This document shows positions 1 through 8,422 of a stretch of 64,000 nucleotides of DNA, piece after piece. Each line of letters opens with the position of its first letter. Position 1 is the first letter of the stretch. The notes beneath the pieces were generated by a model that was not told the DNA's origin, did no database searches, and saw only the letters and a program-made list of their open reading frames with translations. The DNA comes from CAYJBH01 sp964368625 (GTDB taxonomy: Bacteria > Bacillota > Clostridia > Oscillospirales > Ruminococcaceae), in NCBI GenBank assembly GCA_964368625.1, contig CAYJBH010000009.1, positions 1 to 64,000 of the forward strand. Direction: 5' to 3'. A program made the position numbers and the translations under genes.

Positions 1-297
1 AAAATGCCGAGGAATCGAGGCAAGAAGTATTTCCAATAGCTCCGCCAAAGGCGGAGATTATATATTCATCCGAACCTACCACCCTGAGAAATACATCGTT
101 TTTGCACAAAGTGCAAAATGCCGAGGAATCGAGGCAAGAAGTATTTCCAATAGCTCCGCCAAAGGCGGAGATTATATATTCATCCGAACCTACCACCCTG
201 AGAAATACATCGTTTTTGCACAAAGTGCAAAATGCCGAGGAATCGAGGCAAGAAGTATTTCCAATAGCTCCGCCAAAGGCGGAGATTATATATTCAT
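1..297. repeat. Tandem 114-bp direct repeat, 2.6 copies
   Basis: Copies start at 1, 115 and 229; the third stops matching after 297. The copies appear identical. Each unit holds two perfect hairpins: CTCCGCC/GGCGGAG around AAA (40-56) and TTTTGCAC/GTGCAAAA around AAA (100-118). The period is a multiple of three, so open frames run through the array without meaning. The array probably continues left of the window. The third copy runs into the end of the neighbouring hydrogenase gene and encodes its last three residues and stop codon. It is likely an interspersed structured repeat; its class is not known to me. Confidence 0.95.
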
Positions 298-1710
298 AAT
301 AGCAACAGCATCAAGTATTTTTTTCTCAAATGCTTCCTTTCCATATTTATCTACCTGAGCATTATCTTTTGGTCCATGAGTTAAACAACCTGCGCCTCCA
401 ATACAGCCGTCGACGCATGCCATGCCTTCAATAAAATTAGCATCAATAAGCTTTTTAGAAGATTTAAGCAGCGCAATCTTACAGGCATCAATGCCGTTAC
501 ATCTCTCGGCTTTGAGATCAAATTCAATTTCCTGCTCCTTTAATGCCTGAGCAACTGCATCGGAAAGGCCACCGCTTCTTGCAAAAATTCTACCAAAATA
601 TGATGCATTATCTAAAACATCTTCATATAGCTGAGAAAGGTCTAATTCTTTGCTATCGAATAAAGCTTGCAGCTCTTCAAAGGTTATAACACAATCAACA
701 TATGGCCGTACACTTTCTAGCTGAAACTCCATCTTTTTAGCAGTGCAAGGACCGATAAATACTATTTTTGAGGTTGGGTCGGTTTCCTTAATATACTTTG
801 ATATTCTTGCCATAGGGGATAAATTGTGTGATATGTGCTTTGAAAAATCGGGCATTTGTTTGTTAATATACATAACGAATGCAGGACAGCAGGAGCTTGT
901 TAAAAATTGTTTTTCTGCTAGCTCTCTTGATTCCTCTAAAGCAACAGCATCTGCTCCCAGCGCCGCCTCGATAATTGAATGGAATCCAAGCTCTTTAATA
1001 CCGGCTACCACCTGACCTAATTTTGCATGCTGAAACTGGCTGGAAATTGATGGCGCAACAACAGCATAAACCTTATATTTTGTGTTATTTTCACTTTTTT
1101 TCAGCATATCTATCGCGTCTAAAATATATGATTTATCTGCTATCGATCCAAAGGGACATTGATAGACACAAGCGCCACAAGCGATGCATTTTTCATTAAT
1201 TATCTCGGCGCTGTTATCGGGAGCTTTTTTTATTGCTTTAACTTTGCATGCAGATTCACAGGGCCTTTTACTGCTTATTATGGAATGATAGGGACATGTT
1301 TTAGCGCAGGCACCACAGTCTACACACTTTTGACTATCTATCTTTGCAACATAGTTTTCGTTAAAGGATATTGCGCCAAATCTGCAGGCGTCAAAACATC
1401 TGTGAGAAAGGCATCCACGACATGATGATGTAACAACATAGCCGGAGGCAGGACATTCATCACAGGCAATATCTATAACCTCAATAACATTAGGGTTTGA
1501 GCGATCGCCACCCATTGCTATTTTAACACGCTCTGCAAGAATGGCACGTTCCTTGTAAACACAGCAGCGCATAGATGATTCTTTCCCCGAGATGATGCTC
1601 TTTGGTATTTCGGAAACATTTTCTAGCAAGGTGTTTTGCCAGGCATGCTTTGCAACTTCTCTTAGAACTTTATATTTTATATACTGCACCTTAGTATCAA
1701 ATCTTTTCAC
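286..1710 (-). CDS. Monomeric [FeFe] hydrogenase, group B (HfsD-like)
   Basis: 474 aa, cytoplasmic. The N-terminal part has the group B signature (MKRFDTKVQ start, RCCVYKERA near 50, ACDECP near 80, CRGCL-x2-RC near 95) and two ferredoxin clusters (CVDCGACAKTCP, CIACGACVYQCP, about residues 130-190). The H-cluster domain carries L1 SSCCPAF (about 270), L2 GPCTAKKMEF (about 320) and L3 EGMACVDGCIGGAG (about 428-441), so all H-cluster cysteines are present and H2 production or uptake with ferredoxin is likely. It is the last gene of a four-gene operon, 41 bp after the SpoIIE-type phosphatase. Its final residues (M-N-I-stop) lie inside the 114-bp repeat, so the native C-terminus may have been slightly altered. 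Confidence 0.9.
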   Translation of the reverse strand: MKRFDTKVQYIKYKVLREVAKHAWQNTLLENVSEIPKSIISGKESSMRCCVYKERAILAERVKIAMGGDRSNPNVIEVIDIACDECPASGYVVTSSCRGCLSHRCFDACRFGAISFNENYVAKIDSQKCVDCGACAKTCPYHSIISSKRPCESACKVKAIKKAPDNSAEIINEKCIACGACVYQCPFGSIADKSYILDAIDMLKKSENNTKYKVYAVVAPSISSQFQHAKLGQVVAGIKELGFHSIIEAALGADAVALEESRELAEKQFLTSSCCPAFVMYINKQMPDFSKHISHNLSPMARISKYIKETDPTSKIVFIGPCTAKKMEFQLESVRPYVDCVITFEELQALFDSKELDLSQLYEDVLDNASYFGRIFARSGGLSDAVAQALKEQEIEFDLKAERCNGIDACKIALLKSSKKLIDANFIEGMACVDGCIGGAGCLTHGPKDNAQVDKYGKEAFEKKILDAVAIMNI

Positions 1711-1751
1711 CTAATCGGTTCTCCCTTCTAAAATGTACACATTGCTTTTAA

Positions 1752-2927
1752 CTAAAAATAACTTACCTTTATTTTTTTTCCAATTTTTTTCAAGCAATGT
1801 GATAGCTCCTCTATCAGCTGCATCTTAATGTTAAAATTAATTGGAAGATTTGGGTTTTGATGTGCCGGATTAACCGCTTTGCCAACATAGAAATTTATAT
1901 CGGTTGCCTGTTCGAAAAGTAGCCTTGAAATGGTTGAGGCACCATCCTTATTATTACTCCAGCTGGAGTATAACTTATTATCATCAAGATAGTCTTTTGC
2001 ATATGATAAAACCTTATTTATAGTGATTATCCCCTCGGTAACTAAATCAACACCTTCAATATGTGCGGTTGGGGGAACATCAGAATCAAAAAAGTCTAAC
2101 GATGGAACCACTTCCTTACCTAAATACCTTGCTGCTAATGATGAGGTAGTGCCACCGCAAACAATATGTTTTCCTTCCTTTGAAAAGAATAACGACATCA
2201 TTTTATCGGTATCATTTTCATTTGATGGCGGCCCAATAATTAGGTTCATTGGCTGCCTTTTTCTAATCCTTACCATGCATGAAGTAGTATCATCGCCCGG
2301 CATAGCACCATATAGAGAATAGCACTCATCCAACAATATTGTGTTTAATGTTTTTGCTGTAAACCCTACATCGGTTAAAGGGGAGATATATTCAATTATT
2401 TCTTTTCTATCCCATCCAAAGTTAAGGGTGCTTCCAACACCTGCATGGATACAACCGTCACTCATAATGATAAACAGATCATCCTCCTGTAGATCGATCT
2501 TTGATATTAAAACATTTTTTCCGCCTATTATCATTTCATTATATGGAATTTCAAAGTTCTCACCGTTACGTAGAAGTATAACCTTTGGATTATCGTATTG
2601 AATTATCTCGGCCTCTCTATTACCGCTTAATATTCTAAGAATAGTAAAGGTGGAGTAGGCTATCCCTCTTGTAGCACATACCGGTAGGGTTTCAGCTATG
2701 GTTTCTACACAATCGGTTATACTAAGACCTTCTGCCATCATGGTAGATATGATTTTTGCTGTTAGGGTTGAAAGTATATTAGCCTTAACGCCGCTTCCGA
2801 GGCCATCTGCCAACACCAAGGTGGTTGAACCATCGATGCCCTCAATCATTTCTATCTGATCGCCACACAGCTCCTCTTTATACTTGTTTAAACTGTTAAA
2901 GCCTATATCAGCGCATAAGTTAATCAT
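1752..2927 (-). CDS. SpoIIE-family PP2C phosphatase (HfsC-like)
   Basis: 391 aa. The N-terminal about 230 residues form a PP2C/SpoIIE serine phosphatase domain with the metal-binding ADGLGSG motif near 40 and a MSDGC motif near 155 followed by a PGDDTT motif. The C-terminal about 160 residues match no domain I can name. The ATG overlaps the upstream sensory hydrogenase gene by 8 bp, indicating translational coupling. In clostridial hfs/HydS loci such a phosphatase is thought to relay the output of the PAS hydrogenase; its target is unknown. No kinase or anti-sigma partner is present in this window. Confidence 0.85.
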   Translation of the reverse strand: MINLCADIGFNSLNKYKEELCGDQIEMIEGIDGSTTLVLADGLGSGVKANILSTLTAKIISTMMAEGLSITDCVETIAETLPVCATRGIAYSTFTILRILSGNREAEIIQYDNPKVILLRNGENFEIPYNEMIIGGKNVLISKIDLQEDDLFIIMSDGCIHAGVGSTLNFGWDRKEIIEYISPLTDVGFTAKTLNTILLDECYSLYGAMPGDDTTSCMVRIRKRQPMNLIIGPPSNENDTDKMMSLFFSKEGKHIVCGGTTSSLAARYLGKEVVPSLDFFDSDVPPTAHIEGVDLVTEGIITINKVLSYAKDYLDDNKLYSSWSNNKDGASTISRLLFEQATDINFYVGKAVNPAHQNPNLPINFNIKMQLIEELSHCLKKIGKKIKVSYF

Positions 2928-4602
2928 CCCTTATCGACTCCTTTAGCTTTGTTAGTGCAATTTTTGTTTCAGCAGCAGTCTCTCCTAGTAGCGATGCAAT
3001 CTCATGAACTACCCTCATCTGTTTTTCTATAACCTTATCGGTTGTTTCTATTGTTTTTTTGCTAATTGCTTCTTTTTTAGAACGCTCCTCCTCCTCTTCG
3101 GTTATATTGCGCATAATGCAGATTAATATCTTGTTATGTTTATCAAAAATAATTGATTCTTCAGCAAATTTATTATATTCGGCAAGGTAGGTACGTTTGT
3201 TTTTTATTGATTTACCGCTTGTTTTAACATTAATAAAATCTGTAGGGTCTAATATCTTAACAACCGGCTCTCCTAGAACATCGGTTTTTCTACGTACATT
3301 AATTAGATCTAGAGCAGCGGAATTTATACGTTGAACCTCTAAATCGTAATTCAAAACGATAATTGAATTTGGCGAATTATCTACAATGATATCCGAAAAG
3401 GTTTCGGCTTTCTCATATAAAGAAGGAAGGCACATTGTTAGGTCAGCCTTGCCATAATAAACAGCTGTTGCCTTTTCTCTACATGAATTATATCCACAGG
3501 AACCGCAATCTAACTCGTCTTCCTTTTTTTCTTTACCTATCTGTTTTAAGATGTTTTCAATTTCTATCTGCGAAGGGCTTGAGCCGTTTAGTTTAAGCGG
3601 TCTAAAGCTTTTATGCATAAAGAGCGCATCTAGTTTATTTACCTCAAAATCTTCGGTGCCGGCATACCGATGTATGCTCATACAATCTATTAAAGGCTTT
3701 TTACGATATTTTTCCATTACCGGCCCACCGATGCAGCTGCCTACACAGGCAGACATCTCGATAAAACATTTACTTATTTCGCCCTGTTCAATTTCTGAAA
3801 GTGCCTTCATACAATTTTCAACCCCATCAACACCCAGATATGTGTAGTTAGGATTTTTGTTCTGTATAGTTTTAATAATTCCGCCGGTAGTTGGGAAAAA
3901 CCTTGCAAGACTTTTTTTAATACTGTCATGTGGCTCATTGTTTTCGATGGAAATATTTTCTTTGTTTAGCCACTCGGTTAGCTCCTCAAATGTTAGAGCT
4001 GCATCAACTATACCCTCGTATTGATAAGCTTCATCTTTTTTAGCAACACAGGGCCCTATAAATACAACCTTAGCATCCGGATATCTTTTTTTTATGTCTA
4101 TAGCGTGTGCCTGCATAGGCGAAACTATATCGGCAAGGTGACATAATAATTTTGGATAGTATTTTTGAATTAGTAGATTAACCGAATGACATGATGATGT
4201 AATTAGTATATCTCGGTTGTCTCGATCAATCATCTGTTGGTATTCATTTTTTACGATAGTAGCGCCAATTGCGGTTTCTTCTGCAGAATGAAACCCGAGA
4301 GATTTGAGTGCATTTTCAATGCAGGTAATCCCAACACCTTCATAATTTGCGATAAAAGAGGGTGCAATAGATGCAATTACCGGAACGCCCGACATTAGCA
4401 AAACCTCTACTGACTCCACACTGTTACTTATCTCTTTAGCATTTTGTGGGCAGTTAACAAAACATTGGCCACACAATATACACTCGTTTCCAACGATTAT
4501 AGCCTGGCCCCCGGAAAATCTAATTGATTTTACCGGGCAACATCTAATGCATTTATAACAATTTCTGCAGTTTGACTTTTTTAGCTTTAAAAATTCATTC
4601 AT
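2920..4602 (-). CDS. PAS-domain sensory [FeFe]-hydrogenase-like protein (HydS/HfsB-like)
   Basis: 560 aa. Order: two [4Fe-4S] ferredoxin motifs (C12-x2-C15-x2-C18-x3-C22-P and C41-x2-C44-x2-C47-x3-C51-P), H-cluster-like domain (L1 TSSCHS at 135-140, L2 GPCVAKKDE near 185, L3 EMSACVGSCIGGP near 293), a four-Cys (Fe-S) domain (CGSCGYNSC near 365), a PAS domain (about 408-485) and a helical C-terminal tail. This is the architecture of group C sensory hydrogenases. L1 differs from the catalytic paralogue downstream: CH stands where CC is expected, so the second cysteine is His139. Role inferred: H2 or redox sensing, with output through the PAS/tail to the overlapping phosphatase gene. Confidence 0.87.
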   Translation of the reverse strand: MNEFLKLKKSNCRNCYKCIRCCPVKSIRFSGGQAIIVGNECILCGQCFVNCPQNAKEISNSVESVEVLLMSGVPVIASIAPSFIANYEGVGITCIENALKSLGFHSAEETAIGATIVKNEYQQMIDRDNRDILITSSCHSVNLLIQKYYPKLLCHLADIVSPMQAHAIDIKKRYPDAKVVFIGPCVAKKDEAYQYEGIVDAALTFEELTEWLNKENISIENNEPHDSIKKSLARFFPTTGGIIKTIQNKNPNYTYLGVDGVENCMKALSEIEQGEISKCFIEMSACVGSCIGGPVMEKYRKKPLIDCMSIHRYAGTEDFEVNKLDALFMHKSFRPLKLNGSSPSQIEIENILKQIGKEKKEDELDCGSCGYNSCREKATAVYYGKADLTMCLPSLYEKAETFSDIIVDNSPNSIIVLNYDLEVQRINSAALDLINVRRKTDVLGEPVVKILDPTDFINVKTSGKSIKNKRTYLAEYNKFAEESIIFDKHNKILICIMRNITEEEEERSKKEAISKKTIETTDKVIEKQMRVVHEIASLLGETAAETKIALTKLKESIRDD

Positions 4603-4620
4603 AATAGCAACCTTTTTCCA

Positions 4621-4863
4621 TTACCCTAAACGGGAGAAAACGTCTTTTGTAAAAAAGGTCTCTACCGTCTCAGGACATACAGAAAATATCTTATCATCAA
4701 TTGTTACGCAAACCCCTTGTTGGCATTTTCCCATGCAAAATGCACCTGAAAGTTCTATATCTCTTGAAAGATTGTTATTTTGTATCAAATCTTTGATTTT
4801 TTCAACAACTTCTCGAGCTCCTTTTAAATGACATGAACTGCCTATACATACCTTAATTTTCAA
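4621..4863 (-). CDS. Thioredoxin-like [2Fe-2S] ferredoxin (HfsA/NuoE-like)
   Basis: About 80 aa, first gene of the hydrogenase operon. It has the thioredoxin-like [2Fe-2S] pattern CIGSSC (C-x4-C) and CMGKC (C-x3-C), as in the C-terminal part of NuoE/HydC-type subunits. Start choice: an in-frame ATG at 4873-4875 is itself part of the Shine-Dalgarno sequence GGAGG (4869-4873), which lies 5 nt before a TTG at 4861-4863. The TTG gives MKIKVCIGSS, the usual family N-terminus, so I prefer it over the 84-aa ATG form. Likely electron carrier for the hydrogenase module. Confidence 0.85.
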   Translation of the reverse strand: MKIKVCIGSSCHLKGAREVVEKIKDLIQNNNLSRDIELSGAFCMGKCQQGVCVTIDDKIFSVCPETVETFFTKDVFSRLG

Positions 4864-4881
4864 GCTAGCCTCCATATATCT

Positions 4882-4899
4882 TTGTTAATTTTTTAACAA
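4882..4899. promoter_or_regulatory. Rex operator
   Basis: TTGTTAATTTTTTAACAA, a perfect match to the Rex consensus TTGTTAANNNNTTAACAA. It is the core of a longer perfect 13-bp inverted repeat (4876-4888 / 4893-4905). It sits just downstream of the -10 box, over the likely transcription start, where a repressor would block transcription. Rex is the NADH/NAD+-sensing repressor known to control hydrogenase genes in Clostridia. No rex gene lies in the window. Confidence 0.88.
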
Positions 4900-4903
4900 A
4901 GAT

Positions 4904-4932
4904 ATTATAGCATATTTTATAATGTTTGTAAA
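4904..4932 (-). promoter_or_regulatory. Sigma-A promoter of the hydrogenase operon
   Basis: Reading the minus strand: -35 TTTACA (4927-4932), 17-bp spacer, -10 TATAAT (4904-4909). The transcript would start near 4897, inside the Rex operator. Confidence 0.85.
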
Positions 4933-5028
4933 GAGAGTATTCATATATTTTTAACTTTGCAAAAATACTCGATGAAACAACTAATCATTTATAGCATTTT
5001 ATCAAGTGTTGCTTACAAATTTAGATGT

Positions 5029-5057
5029 TTGACAATGGTTTATTGCTGTGATAAAAT
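5029..5057 (+). promoter_or_regulatory. Sigma-A-like promoter
   Basis: TTGACA (5029-5034), 17-bp spacer, TAAAAT (5052-5057). It points toward the sulfatase at 5589 but would give a leader of about 500 nt that holds only decayed-looking sequence, so its present gene is uncertain. Confidence 0.6.
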
Positions 5058-5089
5058 GATAATATTTAAAGGTAATAGAAGCAATAATT

Positions 5090-5580
5090 AAGGGTAAGTG
5101 CAAACTAATTTAAAAGATTTTGCAAAACATATCTGATCTGTTATAGATATAATAACAAACTTTATTTCCCGGTTGTAGCTTTTAAGAGACTGTTGTTTGT
5201 TAGTGAGTTAAGATTAACGTAGGGGACAATAACAAACCTAGCTATGAATTAGGTTAAATGTTATAACAAAGAAGCATTAAAAACGGAGTTACTTTTATAT
5301 GTTACAAGGCGGATAGAGGGAATCATCTTTACGATCAAGCACCGCCAGAATAGAGGCCTTCTTGGAACAAATAGACGAAGTACACCTATTGTTGTTTGTT
5401 AAAATTAAAAGAGCTAAAATGTTGATTGAGATAACGTTCGCCTTTCAGTTAAATGAAGAGATTACAGTAGGCTCAGTTGGACTATACACAGTCGAATCTG
5501 TGCAGATATAGATGATTTTTCCACCATCATTAATATAGAGGCCGAAATAAAAAACCTAGAGAAACTTTAACAACTGAAAG
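5090..5580 (+). other. Long intergenic stretch, possible decayed gene
   Basis: No intact gene. Short stop-free pieces in changing frames look protein-like, for example a roughly 60-codon stretch from about 5318 to 5509 with no start codon, containing KIKRAKMLIEITFAFQLNEE, and a continuation DDFSTIINIEAEIKNLEKL in another frame. I cannot name a family. A gene broken by several frameshifts is the simplest reading, but chance is not excluded. Confidence 0.35.
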
Positions 5581-5588
5581 GATAAAGG

Positions 5589-7091
5589 ATGAAGAGACCC
5601 AACATATTATATATTATGTCTGATGATCACAGCTACAACGCCGTTAGCTGTTATGATTCTATTCTCGCACAGGTATTTTCCACCCCTAACATGGATAGAA
5701 TTGCCAGCGAAGGGGTTCGCCTTGATGGATATTATTCCACCAATGCTATCTGTACTCCGGCAAGAGCAACACTAATGACAGGTCAGTATGGGCAGGTAAA
5801 CGGGGTTCGTACCCTTAGTGATGAGTGGGATAGATGCGGTGAGTTAAACCTAGCTGCACTAATGCAACAGGCAGGATATCAAACCGCACTTTTCGGTAAA
5901 TGGCATCTCGGCGTAGAACCGCAGGGATTTGATGTTTTTAACTATCTTACCGGCGCACCCCACGAGACCGATTTTCATTATGGTCAACAAGGATTGTATC
6001 GTGACCCATATTTTAAGTCAAATACAGAAGGTATCAAGCAACATAAGGGTTATGTTACCGACATTATTACCGATATGACGATTGACTATCTTGAAAAAAA
6101 GGATAAAGATAAGCCCTTTTTTATGATGTGCCATCACAAGGCACCACATGATTTTTGGGATTATCCCGAGCGACATGAGAATCTGTTTGACGGTGTTGAT
6201 ATTCCTGTTCCGAAAACATTGTTTGAAGATAAATCTCACCGTAGTATAGCTTCACGAGATTATGGAAGCAGTGTCTCTCCTCGCAACAAAATTCGTAGCT
6301 TATATGAAGATTTTTGTGACCCTAACTATGTTACCGGTCCATTGATTTGCGATGAAAATGCAAGCTTTGAAGAAAAGGGAAAGGCGGCATATTTAAAGTA
6401 TGTAAAGGACTACCTTCGTACAGTTAAGGGAATAGATGATTCGGTTGGAACAATATTAGATCACCTTGAGAAAATTGGTGAACTTGATAACACCATAGTT
6501 ATGTATACCTCGGATCAGGGTATGTTTCTTGGTGAACACGATTATCAAGACAAGCGCTGGAGTTATGAAGAAAGCCTTAAGGCACCGATGCTGATAAGAT
6601 ATCCGGCTGAAATTAAGGCAGGACGTATCGAGGGAGCGTTGATGGCAAATATTGATATTGCCCCAACCCTTCTCGACTATGCAGGTGCAGCAATTCCAAA
6701 GGAAATGCAGGGAGAATCCTGCAGAAGGATGATTTCAGGAGACTATAGTGGATTTGTTCGCGACAGCGTTTATTTCCGCTACTGGATGCACCGTGCGCAT
6801 AAGCATGATAATCCTGCACATTATGGTATTCGAACTAAGGACTATAAGCTAATATTTTATTACGGACTTCCTTTAGATGCGAGTGGAGCCTCCAACGAGG
6901 TATCGCCATCCGGCTGGGAGTTATATGACCTAAAAAACGACCGTTTTGAGACTAAGAATATATATGAAGACGAGAGTTACTCTGAGGTGGTAAAACAGTT
7001 AAAACAGGAATTACTCGATGTTAAAAAGCAATATTGTGACACCGATGATATATATCCTGAGCTGATAGAGTTATTAAAAAACGATTTGTAA
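5589..7091 (+). CDS. Type I sulfatase, Cys-type, cytoplasmic
   Basis: 500 aa alkaline-phosphatase-superfamily sulfatase. N-terminal metal ligands are in SDDH (D12, D13), and the signature ICTPARATLMTG puts the formylglycine precursor at Cys55. Further family blocks are GKWHLG near 110, HHKAPH near 183 and TSDQG near 308. There is no signal peptide, so it should act on substrates after import. Cys-type sulfatases in anaerobes are activated by the radical SAM enzyme anSME, which is absent here. The start follows AAGGATAAAGG. A UROD-like gene begins 10 bp downstream and is surely co-transcribed. The true sulfate ester is unknown. Confidence 0.88.
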   Translation: MKRPNILYIMSDDHSYNAVSCYDSILAQVFSTPNMDRIASEGVRLDGYYSTNAICTPARATLMTGQYGQVNGVRTLSDEWDRCGELNLAALMQQAGYQTALFGKWHLGVEPQGFDVFNYLTGAPHETDFHYGQQGLYRDPYFKSNTEGIKQHKGYVTDIITDMTIDYLEKKDKDKPFFMMCHHKAPHDFWDYPERHENLFDGVDIPVPKTLFEDKSHRSIASRDYGSSVSPRNKIRSLYEDFCDPNYVTGPLICDENASFEEKGKAAYLKYVKDYLRTVKGIDDSVGTILDHLEKIGELDNTIVMYTSDQGMFLGEHDYQDKRWSYEESLKAPMLIRYPAEIKAGRIEGALMANIDIAPTLLDYAGAAIPKEMQGESCRRMISGDYSGFVRDSVYFRYWMHRAHKHDNPAHYGIRTKDYKLIFYYGLPLDASGASNEVSPSGWELYDLKNDRFETKNIYEDESYSEVVKQLKQELLDVKKQYCDTDDIYPELIELLKNDL

Positions 7092-7101
7092 AGGAGTACT
7101 A

Positions 7102-8334
7102 ATGGAGCAGGATAAAAAGATATTAAGAGCACTTGCCGCAGAATATGCATCTCTATTGCAGAGTGCTGATAATGCTGAAAAATATCGATTGCAGCTAGCG
7201 GTTAACGATAATCGCATGATTCGACCGGTAGTTCTTATAGGTGAGTTGCCCTGGCATGAACTTCAATATAACGATGAGCTAAATTTGCGTTGTAGCGATT
7301 CTTTTTTACAACAAGCAGAGAATTACCTTAGGCAAAAAATATATCAATATAAGTATTTTCCGGCAGATATGATGTTGCCGCCATTTATGCCGGTTTCCAA
7401 AATAATTACCCACAGTGGAATAGGGGTAAGCATTAGCGAAGAAACTCTGGCTCAAGGAAATGGAAATAACATTCAATCCCACGACTATTTTGATAATTTT
7501 GAAGAAGATGATTCGTTATCGGCTCTACATAACCAGAAGGTCGAATATGATGAAGCTGAAACGTTAAGGCGAAAAGAGCTTCTGCAGGATATTATTGGCG
7601 ACCTGCTGCCGGTTAAGATTGTTGGGGTTGATTATGCATTTATCGGGACATGGGATTTAATTGCTGAGCTTCGTGGAGTTACACCGTTACTGGTTGACCT
7701 TGTAGACCGACCGGAGTTTACACATGATCTTGTAAGAAGATTAACCGATATCCGTTTTGACACCTTGCTTCAATACGAAAAGCTAGGTCTTTTTGAATCA
7801 GAACCTTTATCGCTACACTGTACTTCGGCACCGGTATCTGACCTTTTAAACCCCAAAGAAGGAGCGCCTCGCTCGTTAGACAATGTATGGGGACGTGGTG
7901 TAGCACAGATTTTTGCTTCGGTTGGAAAGGATATGCACGAGGAATTTGACATAGACTACATGAAGGAAACTATGGGAAGATGTGGACTAGTTTATTATGG
8001 ATGCTGTGAACCGTTAGACAAAAAAATTGATATAGTAGAAAAGATTCCAAAGCTTAGAAAGATATCTATTACTCCTTGGGCGGATATAAATGTTGCAGCA
8101 GAGGCTATAAATGGCCGGTTTGTTATTGCTTCAAAACCAAACCCATCTTCGGTAGCACCATCGGAGTTAAACATACCGGAACTTAAAAAGGAGATTATAA
8201 CTATATTAGATGCTTGCAGTAGATATAATTGCAGTGTAGAGCTTACCTTAAAGGATATTAGTACTGCCGGTGGTAATCGAAATAATATTATTAACTGGGA
8301 AAAAACGGTTATGGATATCGTTAAAAACTACTAA
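7102..8334 (+). CDS. Uroporphyrinogen decarboxylase (URO-D)-like protein
   Basis: 410 aa. It resembles the broad UROD/MtaA superfamily in its C-terminal half, with a YYGCCEPLDKKI block near 300 followed by an ISITPWAD strand and an IASKPNP segment. The N-terminal third is unlike true HemE. Relatives include corrinoid-dependent methyltransferases, so a methyl-transfer role is possible, but no corrinoid protein is adjacent. It starts 10 bp after the sulfatase with a GGAG ribosome-binding site, so the two probably act in one pathway. It is followed by a clear terminator. Substrate unknown. Confidence 0.6.
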   Translation: MEQDKKILRALAAEYASLLQSADNAEKYRLQLAVNDNRMIRPVVLIGELPWHELQYNDELNLRCSDSFLQQAENYLRQKIYQYKYFPADMMLPPFMPVSKIITHSGIGVSISEETLAQGNGNNIQSHDYFDNFEEDDSLSALHNQKVEYDEAETLRRKELLQDIIGDLLPVKIVGVDYAFIGTWDLIAELRGVTPLLVDLVDRPEFTHDLVRRLTDIRFDTLLQYEKLGLFESEPLSLHCTSAPVSDLLNPKEGAPRSLDNVWGRGVAQIFASVGKDMHEEFDIDYMKETMGRCGLVYYGCCEPLDKKIDIVEKIPKLRKISITPWADINVAAEAINGRFVIASKPNPSSVAPSELNIPELKKEIITILDACSRYNCSVELTLKDISTAGGNRNNIINWEKTVMDIVKNY

Positions 8335-8342
8335 ATCATAAT

Positions 8343-8380
8343 AAAAAACGGCTAAAGACACAATGCTTTGCCGTTTTTTT
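8343..8380. terminator. Bidirectional rho-independent terminator
   Basis: A-rich flank, stem ACGGC-AAAG / CTTT-GCCGT with a short loop, then a T run. It ends the sulfatase/UROD operon on the plus strand, and its A-rich left side serves the peptidase gene converging from the minus strand. Confidence 0.85.
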
Positions 8381-8422
8381 ATGCTCATAATTATGTTAGT
8401 ATTTTAAATAATATAAATAGTA

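Noticed and set aside
1..297. CRISPR array
   Set aside because: Units are 114 bp and identical throughout with no variable spacers; no cas genes.
102..299. 65-codon open frame inside the repeat array
   Set aside because: The repeat length is a multiple of three, so frames stay open by construction; no ribosome-binding site and the peptide simply repeats itself.
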